From positions 11,966,001-12,030,000 of the forward strand of contig OU452210.1 in the NCBI GenBank assembly GCA_911728435.2: DNA of 64,000 bases, written 5' to 3'. Source of the DNA: Apoderus coryli. Taxonomy: Eukaryota > Arthropoda > Insecta > Coleoptera > Attelabidae. The notes under the pieces were generated by a model, which was given only the letters and a program-made list of their open reading frames with translations, was not told where the DNA came from and searched no databases. Positions 1 through 14,300 of the stretch are shown one piece after another (position 1 is the first letter of the stretch; each line of letters starts with the position of its first letter). Position numbers and translations under genes: made by a program.

Positions 1-568
1 GAATACTGTTAGAGGAGTTGTACTGGCTTCAAGATATTTGATAGAACCATGTGGGTCTGGACGATCCAGGCTGACCCATTTATCACGAGTTGACAGCATG
101 TAAGTGTAATTAACAAAATAGATATCTACTACTTATTACTGGGACTTGCCCCTATATGAAGTTATTTTCATCAATTGCTCAGGGACCTTCATAGAAAGGA
201 ATATGGTTTACGATTATGTGATAAATGTTCGTTTAAAAAATGATACAATTATACTGACATCAAACATCTAACTGAGCCAGAAATGTTGATAAAACTTCTA
301 CTTCGCAGCAAGGATCTTGCACAGGATCCTCACGAAAGTCATATCTGCTAGCAGTAGCATTCTTCTGTGTTACTGTTACGTCCTTGAAAATATGTGAATG
401 TGAAGCACAAAAGTTTATACATAACGTCAATCAAATATATTTTTTATTTACAGGGGCAGATCTCCAGAATGGTATCAGAAAAATTACGGTCATTTAATGG
501 CACTTTTTGTGGGCAACGTTCAAAGTTCATTCTATCAAAACACCGTAGGGCCAGAAAGTAAAGTATAA
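1..568 (+). CDS. cv-c: RhoGAP-START protein, crossveinless-c/DLC family (3' end only)
   Basis: Two exons, about 1-99 and 454-568, carry the C-terminal end of a START-type lipid-binding domain. The first ends AGC AT before a GTAAGTG donor; the second follows a CAG acceptor and continues in phase to a TAA at 566-568. Readable motifs are YLIEPCGSGRSRLTHLSRVD, then GRSPEWYQKNYGHL, and a tail ending GPESKV. A START domain ending a few residues before the stop, with the W-Y-x-K-x-x-G-H-L signature, is typical of the DLC1/STARD family of RhoGAPs, whose usual insect member is crossveinless-c, a Rho GTPase-activating protein in epithelial morphogenesis. The SAM and RhoGAP domains would lie left of the window. 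Another START protein remains possible. Candidate AATAAA-like signals follow near 590-610. Confidence 0.62.
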
Positions 569-3565
569 TTATTATTGAAGCAGAAACCAAAGATAAATAA
601 TGTAAATAAATTTGTTAATTATAATAGTACCTACCTACCTATAAGATTTGTATTTTTTATACAAAGAGATTAGAAAATTATTTTATAGAGATACTGATTA
701 TTTAGCTTTAACAGATATTGACAGACTTACTACTTCTTCTATTGTTGTATATAATATTTATATTAGGAAGTTACCATTTTATCTAATACTAATTCAATTA
801 TTTCTATAAACACAAAAAATAAGTTAGGTTAAAGTATATTTCCAGACGTGTCAAACTATTCTTTAGTTTTTTCCTCAACACCAGATAAATCGACCTCAAA
901 ACACCCCTCAATTTGTAACCATAACAATTTAGCTAAAGTATAATATGAACTAGTTGGACACTGTCTTACTGATTAAAAATTAAGGTTTTCGTCACAATTT
1001 AAGCTAGTCACACTAACAATTAAGTTAACAAAAATCACACTTTACTTAATCTGCTTTTCTTGAAACAGGCCAGTAATTTAATGACTATAATTAAAAATCA
1101 GTTAATTTATGTTATTATTAATTTCATCATTTTAATCATTTAATATACCTACTTAATTTGTAATGAGCTGTAATCAACTAAATTCCATTGTTTAATGTTA
1201 ATGTACCTGTAATAATTTCATGAGTTATTGTCATAAAATTAATAAGAATAATAAAAAAAGTGTAATAAACATAAAATTTATTTTAGGTCTAATGCTAATT
1301 ATAAAGGAAGAGTTCAGATCTATTAATTTTGTTGTTTTTTGTTGTAATATAAAACATGTAAGTTCTTTTTTCTACCGAAATTTTAATGACCATTATGTTA
1401 TATTTTTAAATGAATAAACAATTTTTATTACGTATTAACTGTTATTTTATTTTGTTCCCAGATCAATTTCTTTTGAATCAATTACCATAATAATAAAATT
1501 ATAAAAGATGGGTTTATGTCACAAAGAACACATTACCATTGTCTTTAAAAAGACAATGACATTACTCTCGTACTGTATGTAACACTAAGTTATTTCCTGT
1601 AACCTATTGTCAGGTGTGATGACACCTCAGACCATAGGTTAGTGTCGTAGAGTGATAGTACAGTAGTACAAAGAACCTCAAAGAGACCTGGACGCTGTGA
1701 GAAATGAGTATCCCACTAGTTAGCAACTAAGGCACTTGAGGAGAGTGCACAAGATCTAGTTGGCAATTTTGTGCAAGCGCACACCCATTTCTAACACACT
1801 GAGAGACCCGCAAAAAAACTCATGATTTGATTTGGTTAATGTATGAGGATTATCAACACCTTCCTCTCTTTTTGAGTACAAGGAATATTTCGCCTAATTT
1901 TCAAGCTCGATATATTTGGAACCAGACCAAATAGGGGTGTCATCGATACAAAATACGTCAGTATATACTGAAAATAATAATTTATTATAAAATGTAAATG
2001 TAAGATAATATTAAACTTTAATAAATATTGCACTATGAAAAGTAAAAAACATTTCATAAAATTTTAATAATAGTGTGAATAATTATGCTAAAACAATTGA
2101 TTAGTTTTATATAAAAATACAATTCAAACATATTATAACAATTAAATTACGTGAAACTAATTGCAAAAATTTTAAATATAGTATTATCAAAATTTTTCTG
2201 TCATACATTTCATACTTACATTTATTAATTTATTTATTCATTAATTATTATTTCTTTGTTCCATATACAATTTATTTTTGGTTTTTCTATTTGGCTTTTT
2301 AACATGTATAATAATATGGTGTAATATGTATTGAAACAACGCTACATTATTATTTCTTTTAACAAATAAGGGCTGCAGACGCAAGATTACAAAAGAATTT
2401 GTAAACGCACCAAATAATAATCACCTATTTTCCTTGTCACCCACATTAGTATCGGACTGGCAAATGACATCCAGCAACACATCAACAACAAATAATTATC
2501 TACTAACTATATGTGCAAGTGCCTGTTGACCTACTACTTCGGTAGGTTTTACCATTGAAAGGAAAGTAGGGAAAATTTTTAAAATATAAAACACGTTTGA
2601 TAGCAAAAGGATATTCTGCAAAACATAGAGTAGATCATGATGAAGTTTTTTTCCCGTTTTTAAACATAGTTAATTGCCGTCGCTGAATTCAATTTGGAAA
2701 CCTAATCCATAATTGTTACAATTTATCTCTCTCTTCTCTTACTGTTAAAGTTTACAGTGAAACACGTAAACACAAATATTTGTTACTAGTTGCTATTACT
2801 CAGCTTCTGATAAAAGTTTAGACTCGGTCTATTATAAACAAATCTATTGGAGCTTTCTACATATACCCACACACATTCTAGATATAATTTTATATTTTTC
2901 TGAAAATAAAAGACTACGACTGGACGTGTAATCATACTATGCATTGCCCCGTACGTCTTTCGTCCTCCTATAAATATGGCCGATTAGAGTTTATTGTCGT
3001 TATTATTATTATTTGTATTATCTATATTTAATTATATTGTTATCTATGATGTTGTTTTTCATGTTATTTCTTTGTGTCATTACTCGTAGAATATTGTAAC
3101 TTTCTCGTTCTCAATAATGGTGAACTTGCACAATAAACCAAAATTCGCCAGTCCGACACTGCTAAAACTACATGAAACTGCTTCTTCTAACTTTAAGTGG
3201 CTATTATTTATAGTCTCAAAATAATATCGCAAAAAATGCTTCGAAAGTAAATCCACTATTTCGTATAACCAATTAATTTACATAGAATCTATTTGCGATA
3301 GAGAATTACTCTCACAATTATTAACATACACGCATAATAATTACGCCAAGCACATTAAGACTTACGGTATATGTTAATTAACCATAAACACCGAGTAAAT
3401 TAATGATGTTAACATAATCGTTAGTAGTTTCGATCTCATGTTTCTTTCTATAGACATTTAAAACCCTTGTGTAATAGGAAATACTATATACTGAAAGATA
3501 TCTTTCAAGTACTTCCATTTAAAATAGTTGGAACCCTGTAAAAATGTAAGTAAACATATTATATT
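569..3565. other. intergenic stretch between two convergent genes
   Basis: I see no supportable gene in this 3-kb AT-rich stretch. Open frames are short and show no family resemblance. It separates the 3' end of the RhoGAP-START gene from the 3' end of the TipE homologue, so it should hold both 3' UTRs. One short hairpin at 1537-1558 (CATTGTC with a GACAATG partner) recurs elsewhere in the window. Confidence 0.5.
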
Positions 3566-5671
3566 TTACATCGGTTTAATGGCCACTAAGTCTGAGTGAT
3601 AACTAGTATTGTGTCTTAAATCAACACCTATACTTATAGAGCCGTCGCTAAGGTCCTGCAAACGTGGTCTTCTGGGCCTTTTATGATGTGTAGTTGGATG
3701 ACAAGTACAATCGCAATGCATTACACATAGAGCTATGGAAGTTGCTAAAGTTATAACAAATGGTACCGCGAAATAATGGATAATAATAGCTACTTGTTCA
3801 TCACGTTCATAATGAGTTAAAACAACAGTTCGATTCTCTCTTGAGTAGAAACATGGAAATTCGGTGCCTTCACCACCGTATGATTCTGTAAAATTTGAAC
3901 ATTGAATTTTCGGTGGATATCCACAACCTTTTATGTTAACGAGAAGAACGGCATCGTCTGTCTGATTATAGGGAAGTTCCTGAAATAAAAACAAAAAAAC
4001 AATATCAACTGCTGTTGCAGGGACGTTTTGTAGGCACATTAAGGTACGTTTTAAAAATTGTTTTATATATACAGGATGCTTCAAAAAAGAGTAGCATATC
4101 AAAGTTGTTGTTTTTTTTTTAATTGAATGAATATAAGGGTTCCTATACCTGATTTATTTCGATTTTTTCATGAACTGCAAGGTTTTAGAAAAAACACTTG
4201 CTTTTAATTCCAAATAATAGGCTGTTTCTTTAATTTACCTAGCAATCTATTACCTAATTGAAAAGATTTTAGTAGGTGTTTATATTTTTTAGTTCATTTG
4301 TTAATATATTCAAACTACATAATCCTTATATCGAGTAAATCCTTATATTGTAACTCTATCATGTGACAATTTCAATTGATTTTCAGACTGTATTTGGGTG
4401 TGTCATAACTAAATCTGCCAGTCCTAATTTATCCAGGTAATTTTGATATTTAACGTTTTCATACCACTTATAAAAATAAATGTTTATTCAAAGACAATTT
4501 TTATTCGTTTTTTTGCATTGGATAATCAAAAGTAAACCTTCCTTTTAATTAGTTCATAGTAAATATTATTTAAAAAAAATATAAAGGGGATAGTTTAAAA
4601 GACGAGTTGCTCTTTGTTTAAAGTTCGTGCAGACGAGAACTTTGAGCAATATGTATTGTTTACTTTAGAGGCAACATTTCTCAATATTGCGCATGTAAAT
4701 AAATGATGATACTGGAATAAGCATATATTTCATACGATTGGTCACCAAAATACTCGTATGTATGGTGAACAGTATGGTCAATATTTTGTCGACGATTTTA
4801 AATGAACGGACATTTTTGGCTACTTTTAGGAAAGATTCGTTTACATATTAGGCAAAAAAATGGATGGTGGACATAGGAATCAAACTGTTGTGTCTAATGG
4901 GACAATTTTGAAACACTAAACTGTTATTGTGGGTATTCAAAGAAAAACATTCAAATCAAATTCAGAATTACCTTACTATCATTGTAACTGACATATATGT
5001 GAGTACAATGGTATGCATCACTCGTACATCCTTCCCTACAGGAACTCCATGAGCAATTCGCCAAACCTGTAAGTTCTTCCCGTCTCGTTGTAACGCATGT
5101 TACAGGCTCTGTTACAAAATTCGATGCCAATGTTGATATGGCTGGATCTACGTAAAGTGGGACCAAAAATAGTAATGATGAACCAGCTGACATAGCTATT
5201 ACGGTTAGAACGCTGGTGGAATAAAATAGAACTTGTTCCCTGCATGATCGACCTTGTACCTGTTTAGCCTTTTTAGCAGCTGCTAGTTCCTGAAACATAA
5301 AAACTTATTTTAACAAATAACATAGTACCTATTTAAAGAACATGTTATCATCTTGATATATTATGAAGAAATATATAAGTTTAATAATAATTTAAGTGTC
5401 AGAGAGATATTTTAATAAATTACATACCTATACATTATTCTTTACCTAAGATGAGTGAAGAAACTATTTTTAAATATAGCAATAATGATTTTTTGAACTT
5501 TAAATTTAATATATTAGTAATTGAGTGCCTATCATTCCTCAATATTCGATATGTCTACGTGTCACTCAAAAATCTAAAATACAAATAATTGAAGTAGGTG
5601 CCTACCTTTATTTTTCTTTTCCTAAGCTCCTCTTGTTGGTCTAGGAGCAACTCCGAGCTGCTGCTCCTCAT
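3566..5671 (-). CDS. Teh1: TipE-homologue sodium channel accessory subunit
   Basis: Three exons in consistent phase: 5671-5606 (22 codons from ATG), 5289-4972 (106 codons) and 3979-3566 (137 codons plus stop), giving about 265 residues. Both introns have GT donors and CAG acceptors. The topology is that of the TipE family: a short cytoplasmic N-terminus rich in Glu/Lys, a first membrane span at about residues 42-68, a large extracellular loop with many cysteines and N-glycosylation sites (NCS, NQT, NFT, NRT), and a second span at about 191-216 followed by a basic tail. The loop has the family-like run CVTTRREELTGLANCSWSSC. In Drosophila these proteins associate with the Para voltage-gated sodium channel and alter its expression and gating. 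Assignment to Teh1 rather than Teh2-4 or tipE is a judgement; family membership is secure. Confidence 0.85.
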
Positions 5672-6059
5672 TGTAATGAACTAGGGCATTTGGAATATTA
5701 AATATAAGAAAGTATTTTCTTTAACACACTAATTACACATTTTTATTTCGCGAAACACCAATCTTTATGCCATCTGGTTCACAAGCAAAAGGGGTGAATT
5801 TTGGCGCGCATGTCTCCAATTTTAACCCCAATTCCCCGAAAGTAGAGTGTCGATCGAAATTATTTATAGATACAGTGTGTCCCAAAATGATGATGATTAA
5901 TAATAATATAAAACTGCCTAGTTGTAAATTCGTGGCTTGTCCCCTACAAGACGTATTTGTCGCTGATATTTTGATCACTGACACAGGTACTACTAACTTG
6001 TTTATTATTGATATTATTACACATAAAAACCATGGCTAATGATATATTATGCAGTACGC

Positions 6060-6480
6060 TCGTATGATAGCTTCCCCATCCTGAAGTAGTTTTCCAATGA
6101 ATGTCCTTCAGGGCACCTGTCGCGTTTGCTAGGACAGGTGAATTATCGTGGTAAAGAGGCCAGTCGCCTCTCGCTGTTTTCTTCTGTGTTCTTCAAGCAA
6201 AAATTCTGTATTGATCGTCTGACCTTTTGAAGCATATTCATAGGCACAACGTCATAATCGAAGAAAACCTTCAATATGGACTTTGACGGGTTTTTTTCGC
6301 TCGGGCGGAAACTTTCACTGTCAAGATTGGAGTTTTGTTTCGAATCGTGTGCGAAACCCCACTACTTGTGACCAGTAATTACTTTCCTAAGCACATTCTC
6401 ATCATCAGCAAGCAATTCCAAGTTATTCTCAGCGACTTCACAGGAATGCATTTTGAGTTCGTCCGTAAGCAATTTCGCAT
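6060..6480 (-). mobile_element. decayed mariner-type transposase fragment
   Basis: Read on the minus strand with stops and frame changes, this stretch contains VFFDYD followed by residues spaced as in the second catalytic Asp region of mariner transposases, preceded by a Ser/Lys-rich segment and followed in another frame by LYHDNSPVLANATGAL, which resembles the mariner H-D-N-A-P-A motif. It is a relic without coding capacity. I did not find its terminal repeats, so both borders are approximate. Confidence 0.55.
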
Positions 6481-7189
6481 ATCATAATATGCAATACACT
6501 TTAGAAATTGGGCATGCACCGACCAGACCTCAGAAGATAACTCATATTATTTTTTTGCTTATACTCCTTCGAGGTAGCAGATCTACCCTAATTCAATTCA
6601 GAAGGGCACATTTGGCCTAAGCTTCCCAACTGGTCTGAACCAGAACTGTATTTTCACCTCTACTATCTGTATTGTTACAAATACAAAATGTTTAGAAACA
6701 TAAAATATGCGATACAAAATAGCCAGATCAAGAAAATAGTTCTAAATAGATATTCTCTATAATATAAACAGGGCACTATAGTTGGATACACGGTTTACTG
6801 GTTCGTAATTAATTAATAATACGAACTAGATAATTGATGCATATTTATGTGTTCTAGAATAATGGAAATTGTTGTTAGCACGAACGTTTTAAACTTTAAT
6901 TCAACAAATATAAAATAGAACAAAAAATACATATATTTTTGCTTATTAAACACATCAATCATTAAATGTTCTGAAAAATTACACAACTGCTATTTGTAGC
7001 AGACCAAATGTCACTTGAAGGTATTGATTACACAAATATAATCAGTATCTTTCCAAATGTGAATTTTACTTACGGGCAGAGTTTATAAGATCATTAAAAC
7101 AACAGAATAAACATAGAAATAGCTGTATAATATATAATAAATTTTATTTACTTTAATTTCATGACCAAGTGTAGCCATGGTTCGTATTG

Positions 7190-7545
7190 ATTTGCTGCAA
7201 TTCCACTTTTGATTGTTCTTTAGCATTATGCTTTATCAAAAGTGATATTTGGTAATGCAAGTGTGCTGTAGTATTTTGTCGTTCATGACAAGAATAAATC
7301 GATCTCTAATTATAACATCTAAAGTGTTTCTTTTTCAAAATTGCAATGTTGTGATAGGCCTCGTAATTCTTCTACAAATTCAGCAAATGCCTCACCAATT
7401 ACTTGTCTTCTATAAAAAATTTGCCGTTCACATAACTCATTTTTCTTCGCTTCGAAACGTTCGTTTAACAACATCTTCTAAAGATTTTGTATTTAAATTG
7501 TCAGGATACTAACTTCTTTGCAATTTCAAATGTTTTGCGACCCAC
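7190..7545 (-). mobile_element. degenerate retrotransposon Gag-like fragment
   Basis: The minus strand reads as two overlapping frames. One contains LCERQIFYRRQVIGEAFAEF and continues with VEELRGLSQHCNFEKETL before a stop; the next contains DVIIRDRFILVMNDKI. This layout (R-x-Q..GE..F..EL..L...C.F....D..IRDR) is that of the Gag-like region in LTR retrotransposons of the Ty3/gypsy group. The frame break and stop mark it as a fossil. No LTRs or pol domains are visible nearby. Confidence 0.55.
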
Positions 7546-8340
7546 CATGGGTGTTCCCTGTACATTTTTCATTATTATTATTATGAGAATTATTGAGGGG
7601 CAGTTGTAATGTTAACAGACAAAAAAGTTGTAATTATGTGAATTTGAAATAAAGTTATTATTGTTATGGTGCGAATAGATTAAAGATCATTATTTAAGAC
7701 CTATAGTAAGCAGTATAAATTGAGCAAGTTTCGTCTTCAGTAATAATCCAGGCCAGCACACCAACCTTATCTTCACTGCAGAGAAAATAGTTGCATTGGT
7801 TATTTGAACCATTTCTGTGATTTATTTATTATTCAGCAGGTGCATATATTGGAAACGAAAAATAATTTGGATATTTAGGTCGTATATTACGGCCCCCATT
7901 TCACGAAGTTAAAAAGTCTACCTGGCATATCTTCCTTCATCAATTGCATTGAAAAATATGAAAACCCTAATGGAGTAATAAAACGGGAATTAGTCTTACC
8001 CAAATATGGCTTTTATTGACAGAATCTATAAGTATAAACAATATTGGTTAAATTCACCACTAAGTATTCGTCGCTACTTAAAAAAATTTAATATAATTAG
8101 AATACTGAATAAATAAATGCTGATATGTAATATACCAGTATATAAACCCCTTGTTAATTAATATATATATATTCTTGAATAAAATACTTTTACGTAGGTA
8201 AATAAGTATAAAAGTTCCATACAAAAACTTAAAGCTTTACATCTCACAAAAACATACATTTGTATATAATAATAATACGCGTTAAATTGATTTTTATAAA
8301 ATACATCATATAGTATAAAATAATATTTCCCTAAAACCAT

Positions 8341-11300
8341 TTACACAGACTCAGTAGGACTCTGAAACTCGGATAGAGCATGAATCGGGTTCTGTACTTT
8401 TTTCTGTGAACCTTTTCTAACTTTGGCACGTACTTCTTCAGGCTTCTCAGGTCGCACTAATGGTTTCTTTTCTGGAGCTTTCATCTTCCATACGACTATA
8501 GGGGACTGCAAATCAAACCAGTAAGAATGTTGTTGGTATTTTTTTAGAGTTGAAATACTTACAGCTACAGTTGCTTGTCTCGGGTACTTTGTTGAAGCCA
8601 CATATGAAGCCTTGACGGTTAGCACAACAGCATTCATCAGATTTTTAGCTGCCTGAATCAATGATGTTGCGCTGTCCAACTAAAACGTTATAAACATTAG
8701 TTATTAATATGTCATAAAGGAAAAAAATAACACATCAAATGACCAATACGCTTCAAATCAGTGCCAAACTTATCACTCAACTTGTTTTACAACCTTGAAA
8801 ACAAAAACTACGTTTATAGCAACAGCAAATTTGAACGCAATAATGAAGTTCTCACCTCACGTATTCTTAGAAAATATTAGACTGCGGTTGGAGAGAGGAA
8901 ATGAAATCAAAGGAAAAAGGATTAGTCATACCGCATTTCTAACTAAGAAACAAATGTTTGATGTCAAATAACAAAATAGTTTAAGACGTTCTGACACACA
9001 ATTCAATATTTATTCACCGAGGGGCTATAGAAAGATAATATGTTTGTCCACATTTTGGATCACATTGAAACTCTTTGTTCTAATTAGATCGAATCAATTG
9101 AGATAATTTGCTGATAGAACACTTTGTTCAAAAATATTTCTAAAATAGTGCAATAAAGATCGTTGCAAGCAAAACTAGTATTAGCTCATGCCTCCAGCTG
9201 GATGAAATGTTAAGTAAACTTACTCCAGATACAATCAGTTCTCCACTAATGTTTTGCACATCAGCCTTAACTTTAGAAGTAATGTTCATTTGATGACAGT
9301 ATAGTGCAATTCTTTGCAAATAAGCTAATAAATCTTTCTTCGTTGAACTCTCGGGGCATTGATCTGCGATTTGTCGTGTTAGTTTGTCCAATTTGGTACC
9401 AGCTTCAGAAATTTTCTTTGCTGCATTGATGACATCCATAGTTGTTTTTAAGGGACCGCGACCTCTGCAAGCAAAACAAGAATATTTAAAACACAGAAAC
9501 ATGGGGACGACTAGCAAAATCAAAAAGTGGTAGCTTTTCCAGCTTTCCACGTATTGTTTGTTTGCTTATAGTACAATTTCAGTTTTAAAAGATGCTTTTG
9601 TAAAACATCACACTTGGTATGGTTTTTATCAAAATATTGTCTGAGGAGTTTTCTCTTTATATTAACGAACACAAATTATTTTTATATATTTTTTTTAATT
9701 GCCCTGTTACCAAATATTGGGAGATATATCGACACGCGTTTCGTTAACACTTTTAGCATCTTCAAGACAGAATTAAATTAAAAATAATTAATATTTAAAA
9801 TTGATTCTCTCCTAAGTGTTATCGAAATATAAAAAGTCATGTACTGTGATGAAGTGGTAAAACCTGTCCTTCAATGCTAAGCATTACGCTAAAGTTTCTA
9901 CTCATCCGTCATCACATCACTGAAATCGGTTGATATGGTTAGGGATCTTGGGGTCTTGCTTGACAGCAGATTGACCTTCGCTCCTCACATCTCCTCTATG
10001 GTTTCTAGATCACTGAAGGTTCTCGGATTTATAAAGCGATGTTCACGAGAGTTCACGAGCGTTGTTTCACTCAAGCTGCTGTATACAAGTTTGGTGAGGC
10101 CTTGTCTTGAGTACGCCTCTGCTGTATGGTCACCGAATTATTCCATTCATAGGCAGAAGATCGAACAGGTACAGCATAAATTTCTAAGGTACATGGCCTA
10201 CAAATTGCATATTCATTTTACTCTGGAGGACCGTGTGGAACTGTATACCGATTTGCAGAAATATCTTAACATTGATTCGCTTGCCGATCGACGTCTGAAA
10301 CACGATTTAGTCTTGCTGTATGATATTATCAACAGCAACGTGAGATGTCCTGATCTGTTGAGTACCATAGGAATTCACATTCCGTTTCAGTCCACCCGCA
10401 CAAGACGTTTATTTTATCAACCGTTCACCAGAACAAATTACGGCTGTAACTCGTTTTTGGCCCGTTCGGTGAGAATGGCGAATGATAATCAGGATTCCCT
10501 CGATTTTTTCACCATCAGAAGTGCTTTCTTGAGGTCGGTAAAACAGCTCTTTTAGTTCTTTAAATCCTAAATTGTAAACTTATCATTTGTAAGCATTTAT
10601 ATATATTTTATTCTGTATTTTTTTTTCTCAAGATTTTTAAGTCGATACGTTTGTGTGCTTATGTATTGTTATTTTTAAAATTTAATGGGTGTATGCCCGT
10701 AAATAAATAAATAAATAAATAAATCCATGACCAGGTAACAGATATACCACCCCACTGTATTTATTTTATTTATTTATTTAAGAATACACTGCTCTTACCG
10801 AGTAATACTCCACTAAATGAGCAGGAATATCAATTAACATAAAAAAAAACAATACAACATGCTACAAGGTACTTTTGTTGTTGAGTTGTGTTTGTGTATA
10901 TTGTATGTATATATTGGCAGTTTCTATTTGACGTATTTTTTCACCACACCTTTTTATGTTTGTTCTCAATTCTTAATTAGATTTTTTGTGACTGATAATT
11001 GGCTAACTTACCTTGTAAAGTCTGTCATCTCCATCATGATCATGCACATATGTTTAGCCAAAACGATGATATCATTACCAGTGTCATCCCATTTTGCTAC
11101 TTCACGATCGAATTTTAGTTTTTCGCTTCTGAAATATTCGACTTGTTGCAAAATTTTCTGCTTATCTTCTTCAGGCATTTTACCCATAGCCTCCTAATTG
11201 TGATTAAAATCATTAAAAAACACATTTTTTTTTACTAAATACACTTACTCTAGCAGTAGTAATACCACTAATTTCGGGATACTCATCAACACCGTGTTCG

Positions 11301-14300
11301 CCAGTGTGTGCACTCGCTAAAAAAATCATAAATTAATTGTATACAAATAATTAACAATTTAAAATTTACTTACATTTACTTCTAGTTTCTAAAGTGTAGT
11401 TCTCATCCAACTCAACGTCCTCTGGATCCAAATCTTCATCAGCCTAATAAAAAAATCATTTATTATTTTTTTTCTCTATATAATTCTAAAATATAGTCAT
11501 TTTATAAAAAGATGCCAACTTTATCCCTTGGAGAGCTAATATCTGAAGAAGCAATTTACCTACAAAACTTGGGTGAAAACTAATCTTGTTAAAAATAACT
11601 ATTTTATAAAATTATTTTCTATCAATCAATTCTCGATATGTACTCAAAACAAATTTTGTACTTCATATTATTTTATCCCTAGCATATTCAGTAAAATTAT
11701 AAAAGATTGAAGTAACACAATTTTAGGAGTTCCATAGTATATTACTGAAAAAGAAAGAACACAACCCTGTATTGTTATCCCGTAGAGAAACCGGAGTTGT
11801 CTATGAAGCTTAAATATTTTTCTGAATGAGTACTAAAATCGTATACATAAAAATAAATAACTTACTCTATTCATAAGTACTGCCCTTCTGATTTCTCTTA
11901 CACCATCGTAGACCAATCTAGATGCATCAATAAATTCATTCTCATCCACTTCTTTCGTAGCCTGTCCATTAATGATAGCTTGAACAGCAATTTGCACTCT
12001 TTGCGTGAATTTCGGCATAACCTGATCATTTAGAACTTTAATAGCTTCCAATACGCGTTTGGTATATATACATGGCTCATAATTATCCATTTCAGCGGAT
12101 ACAACAACACCAATTCTGTTAGTCCTTCCTCGAATAGCAGCTGCAGTACGCTCTAAAGTGTCAGCTTCATTTTCTTGAAGCGCCAATACGCATTTATTAA
12201 CGTCCTCAAGTATATGATTTTCAGAAACAGCCAAAAAGTCATCTACCGTTGTGATATCGTCAATAGCTTCTGTTAGAATCCGCACTTGGTTCTCCCATGT
12301 TTGTTTGAATGCATCCATATTTTCCTGTGCTACTTTACTTCGAGGCCTTGCAGCTAAGATTCTTGCAGCGTTGATGACTTCAGGACATAGATTATCAATT
12401 TGGGCTGCGGCATATCTAACCATTTTTACTCCATCTTCATGACTGGACATGCTGCAAACCAAATTAGCAACTTCCACAAGTTTATTTGAATGTTCTGTGA
12501 ACACTCCAGCATATTCTTCAACTTCTTTCTCGTTACCATTTTGAGCTGCTTTGATAAGGATAAGTAAAGGAATGTTCGTCTCCATAAAACTGTAAAAACA
12601 AAACATGTATGTATGTATTTGCTTATTTTATTTGCCAATTTCAAAACTAAAGGTAAGCCAGACATATACAGGTTGAAAATTTCTAGTAAGTATATTATTG
12701 ATAACCGCATACCTATCTGAAATATGATCAACTACAGCTTTTCTCAGTTGACGTCTCAAATCTTTCGTTTTGCCTTTCATATTGTCGATTGCCTTTCCAA
12801 GACCTTCAGTTTTGTCCTTATTGCCGACCTTAAAACAAACAAAAAGATCGTAGAAATTCGGAAACAAATATCTTAAAACATACAAACAGCTATAGAAACC
12901 ACAGAGAAATTGGAATTATTGGTTTTCACACGAGAAGTAAAGAAATAATATTAACTAGAAGAAAAATGTGCTACGAATTCATGCCAAAGAAACTAAAACA
13001 ATTTATGATTTTTGAGTCAAACACACGTTAGTCTGAGATGTGTAAGGTAAAAAATTATATTATTTTTAAATTCAAAATTTTAATATCTTAAACTAGCAAC
13101 ATTTGCACGATGTTTGGCTCAACAGTCATAAAATTAAGTGAAAATTATTTCAAATTTCTGCATTTCTCTTTCACAAATTAATTGATGTGTATTTCTTAGA
13201 TAGCAAATTTTAAATGGAACTCAAAACTATTCAAAATCATTGATTGGCACAAATTGTAGAAATAAAAAGAGTAACAAAGCATGACTTTTCGTGTTTGTTT
13301 AAAATCTCATATTATGTTTAGTGATAAATGAGATTTTAAGGATAGGCTTTAAAAGAACAGTGAAACATTTAACATTTATGGGGATAATATTTACCCTTCC
13401 GGTTATTCCACGCAATACTTCCAACTGCTGTGTAAAGCAAAACAATTTTAAATTGATAAAAGTGAGTAATATTTTATCAAATTACAAAAATTAATGTTAG
13501 CTGTCACCAATTTTTGTATTTATTGTCCTACCAAATCAATGAACAAAACCAAAATTAAAAACATGGTTCATTCATTGGTTAAAAGAATCATATTTGGTGA
13601 AACAAGGGATAAGTATCTAAAAAATAAAAAATTACATACATTTGACATGTACTCAGAAAGTAGATCTTGCAGTGCTTGTCTGACAGCATTACATTCAGCT
13701 ACAATTCGTTCTCTTCGATCATCTCTAGTGCAACTAGAATCTGCCATTAATGCAGCTCCACTAATGATACTCTCCAATCTTTCTTCCAATGACGGTCTGG
13801 TATGAACCTCATTGTACGCAAGTGGCTCAATAATAATATGCTCCTATAATTATAAAAACAATGCTATGATTCAAAATTCCAGTAAGGGGAAATACTATAA
13901 TACAAATGGTGAAAAATACATTTCTTACATCGAAATCATCCAGGGCAGCTGCAAGTTCTCCAGGGCCATCGTAAGGTCCAGCCGCAGGTGGATTACGACC
14001 TTGTGCGACGTCATTAATTGTATTGACAGCTTCACACACTTGTTTTAAAACGTAGTCTCTATTAGCTTTAGCAGCTGCTAACTCGGGATGTCTAACATAA
14101 ACTTTAGAAGCTGTTAATAACATAGTGGAATGTTTCTTTAATACTGCTCGTGCAGCAGCTAAATCGTCACGTAATTGTGGATCTTTAAGTTCCTGTTGTC
14201 GTTTGGCAGCTTGATTCATAAGTTCATTGGCATTTTGTCCGAAGCTTTTAATATTTTCTAGTAATTCACCTTGGCTTGAAGCATTTTTTAGTTTCTCTAA

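Larger units (their letters stand above)
5672..8340. other. intergenic region with transposon debris
   Basis: This 2.7-kb stretch lies upstream of the TipE homologue and downstream of alpha-catenin. It should hold the former's promoter and the latter's 3' UTR, but I cannot point to clear signals. The only structure I can support is two degraded mobile-element fragments, at about 6060-6480 and 7190-7545, listed separately. Confidence 0.5.

Noticed and set aside
5767..6039. 90-codon plus-strand frame and its minus-strand partner near 5733-5984
   Set aside because: No recognisable domain and no convincing start context; adjacent to a mariner relic, so probably non-coding.
10859..11197. 112-codon plus-strand frame
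   Set aside because: Antisense shadow of the alpha-catenin exon 11193-11012 and neighbouring intron.
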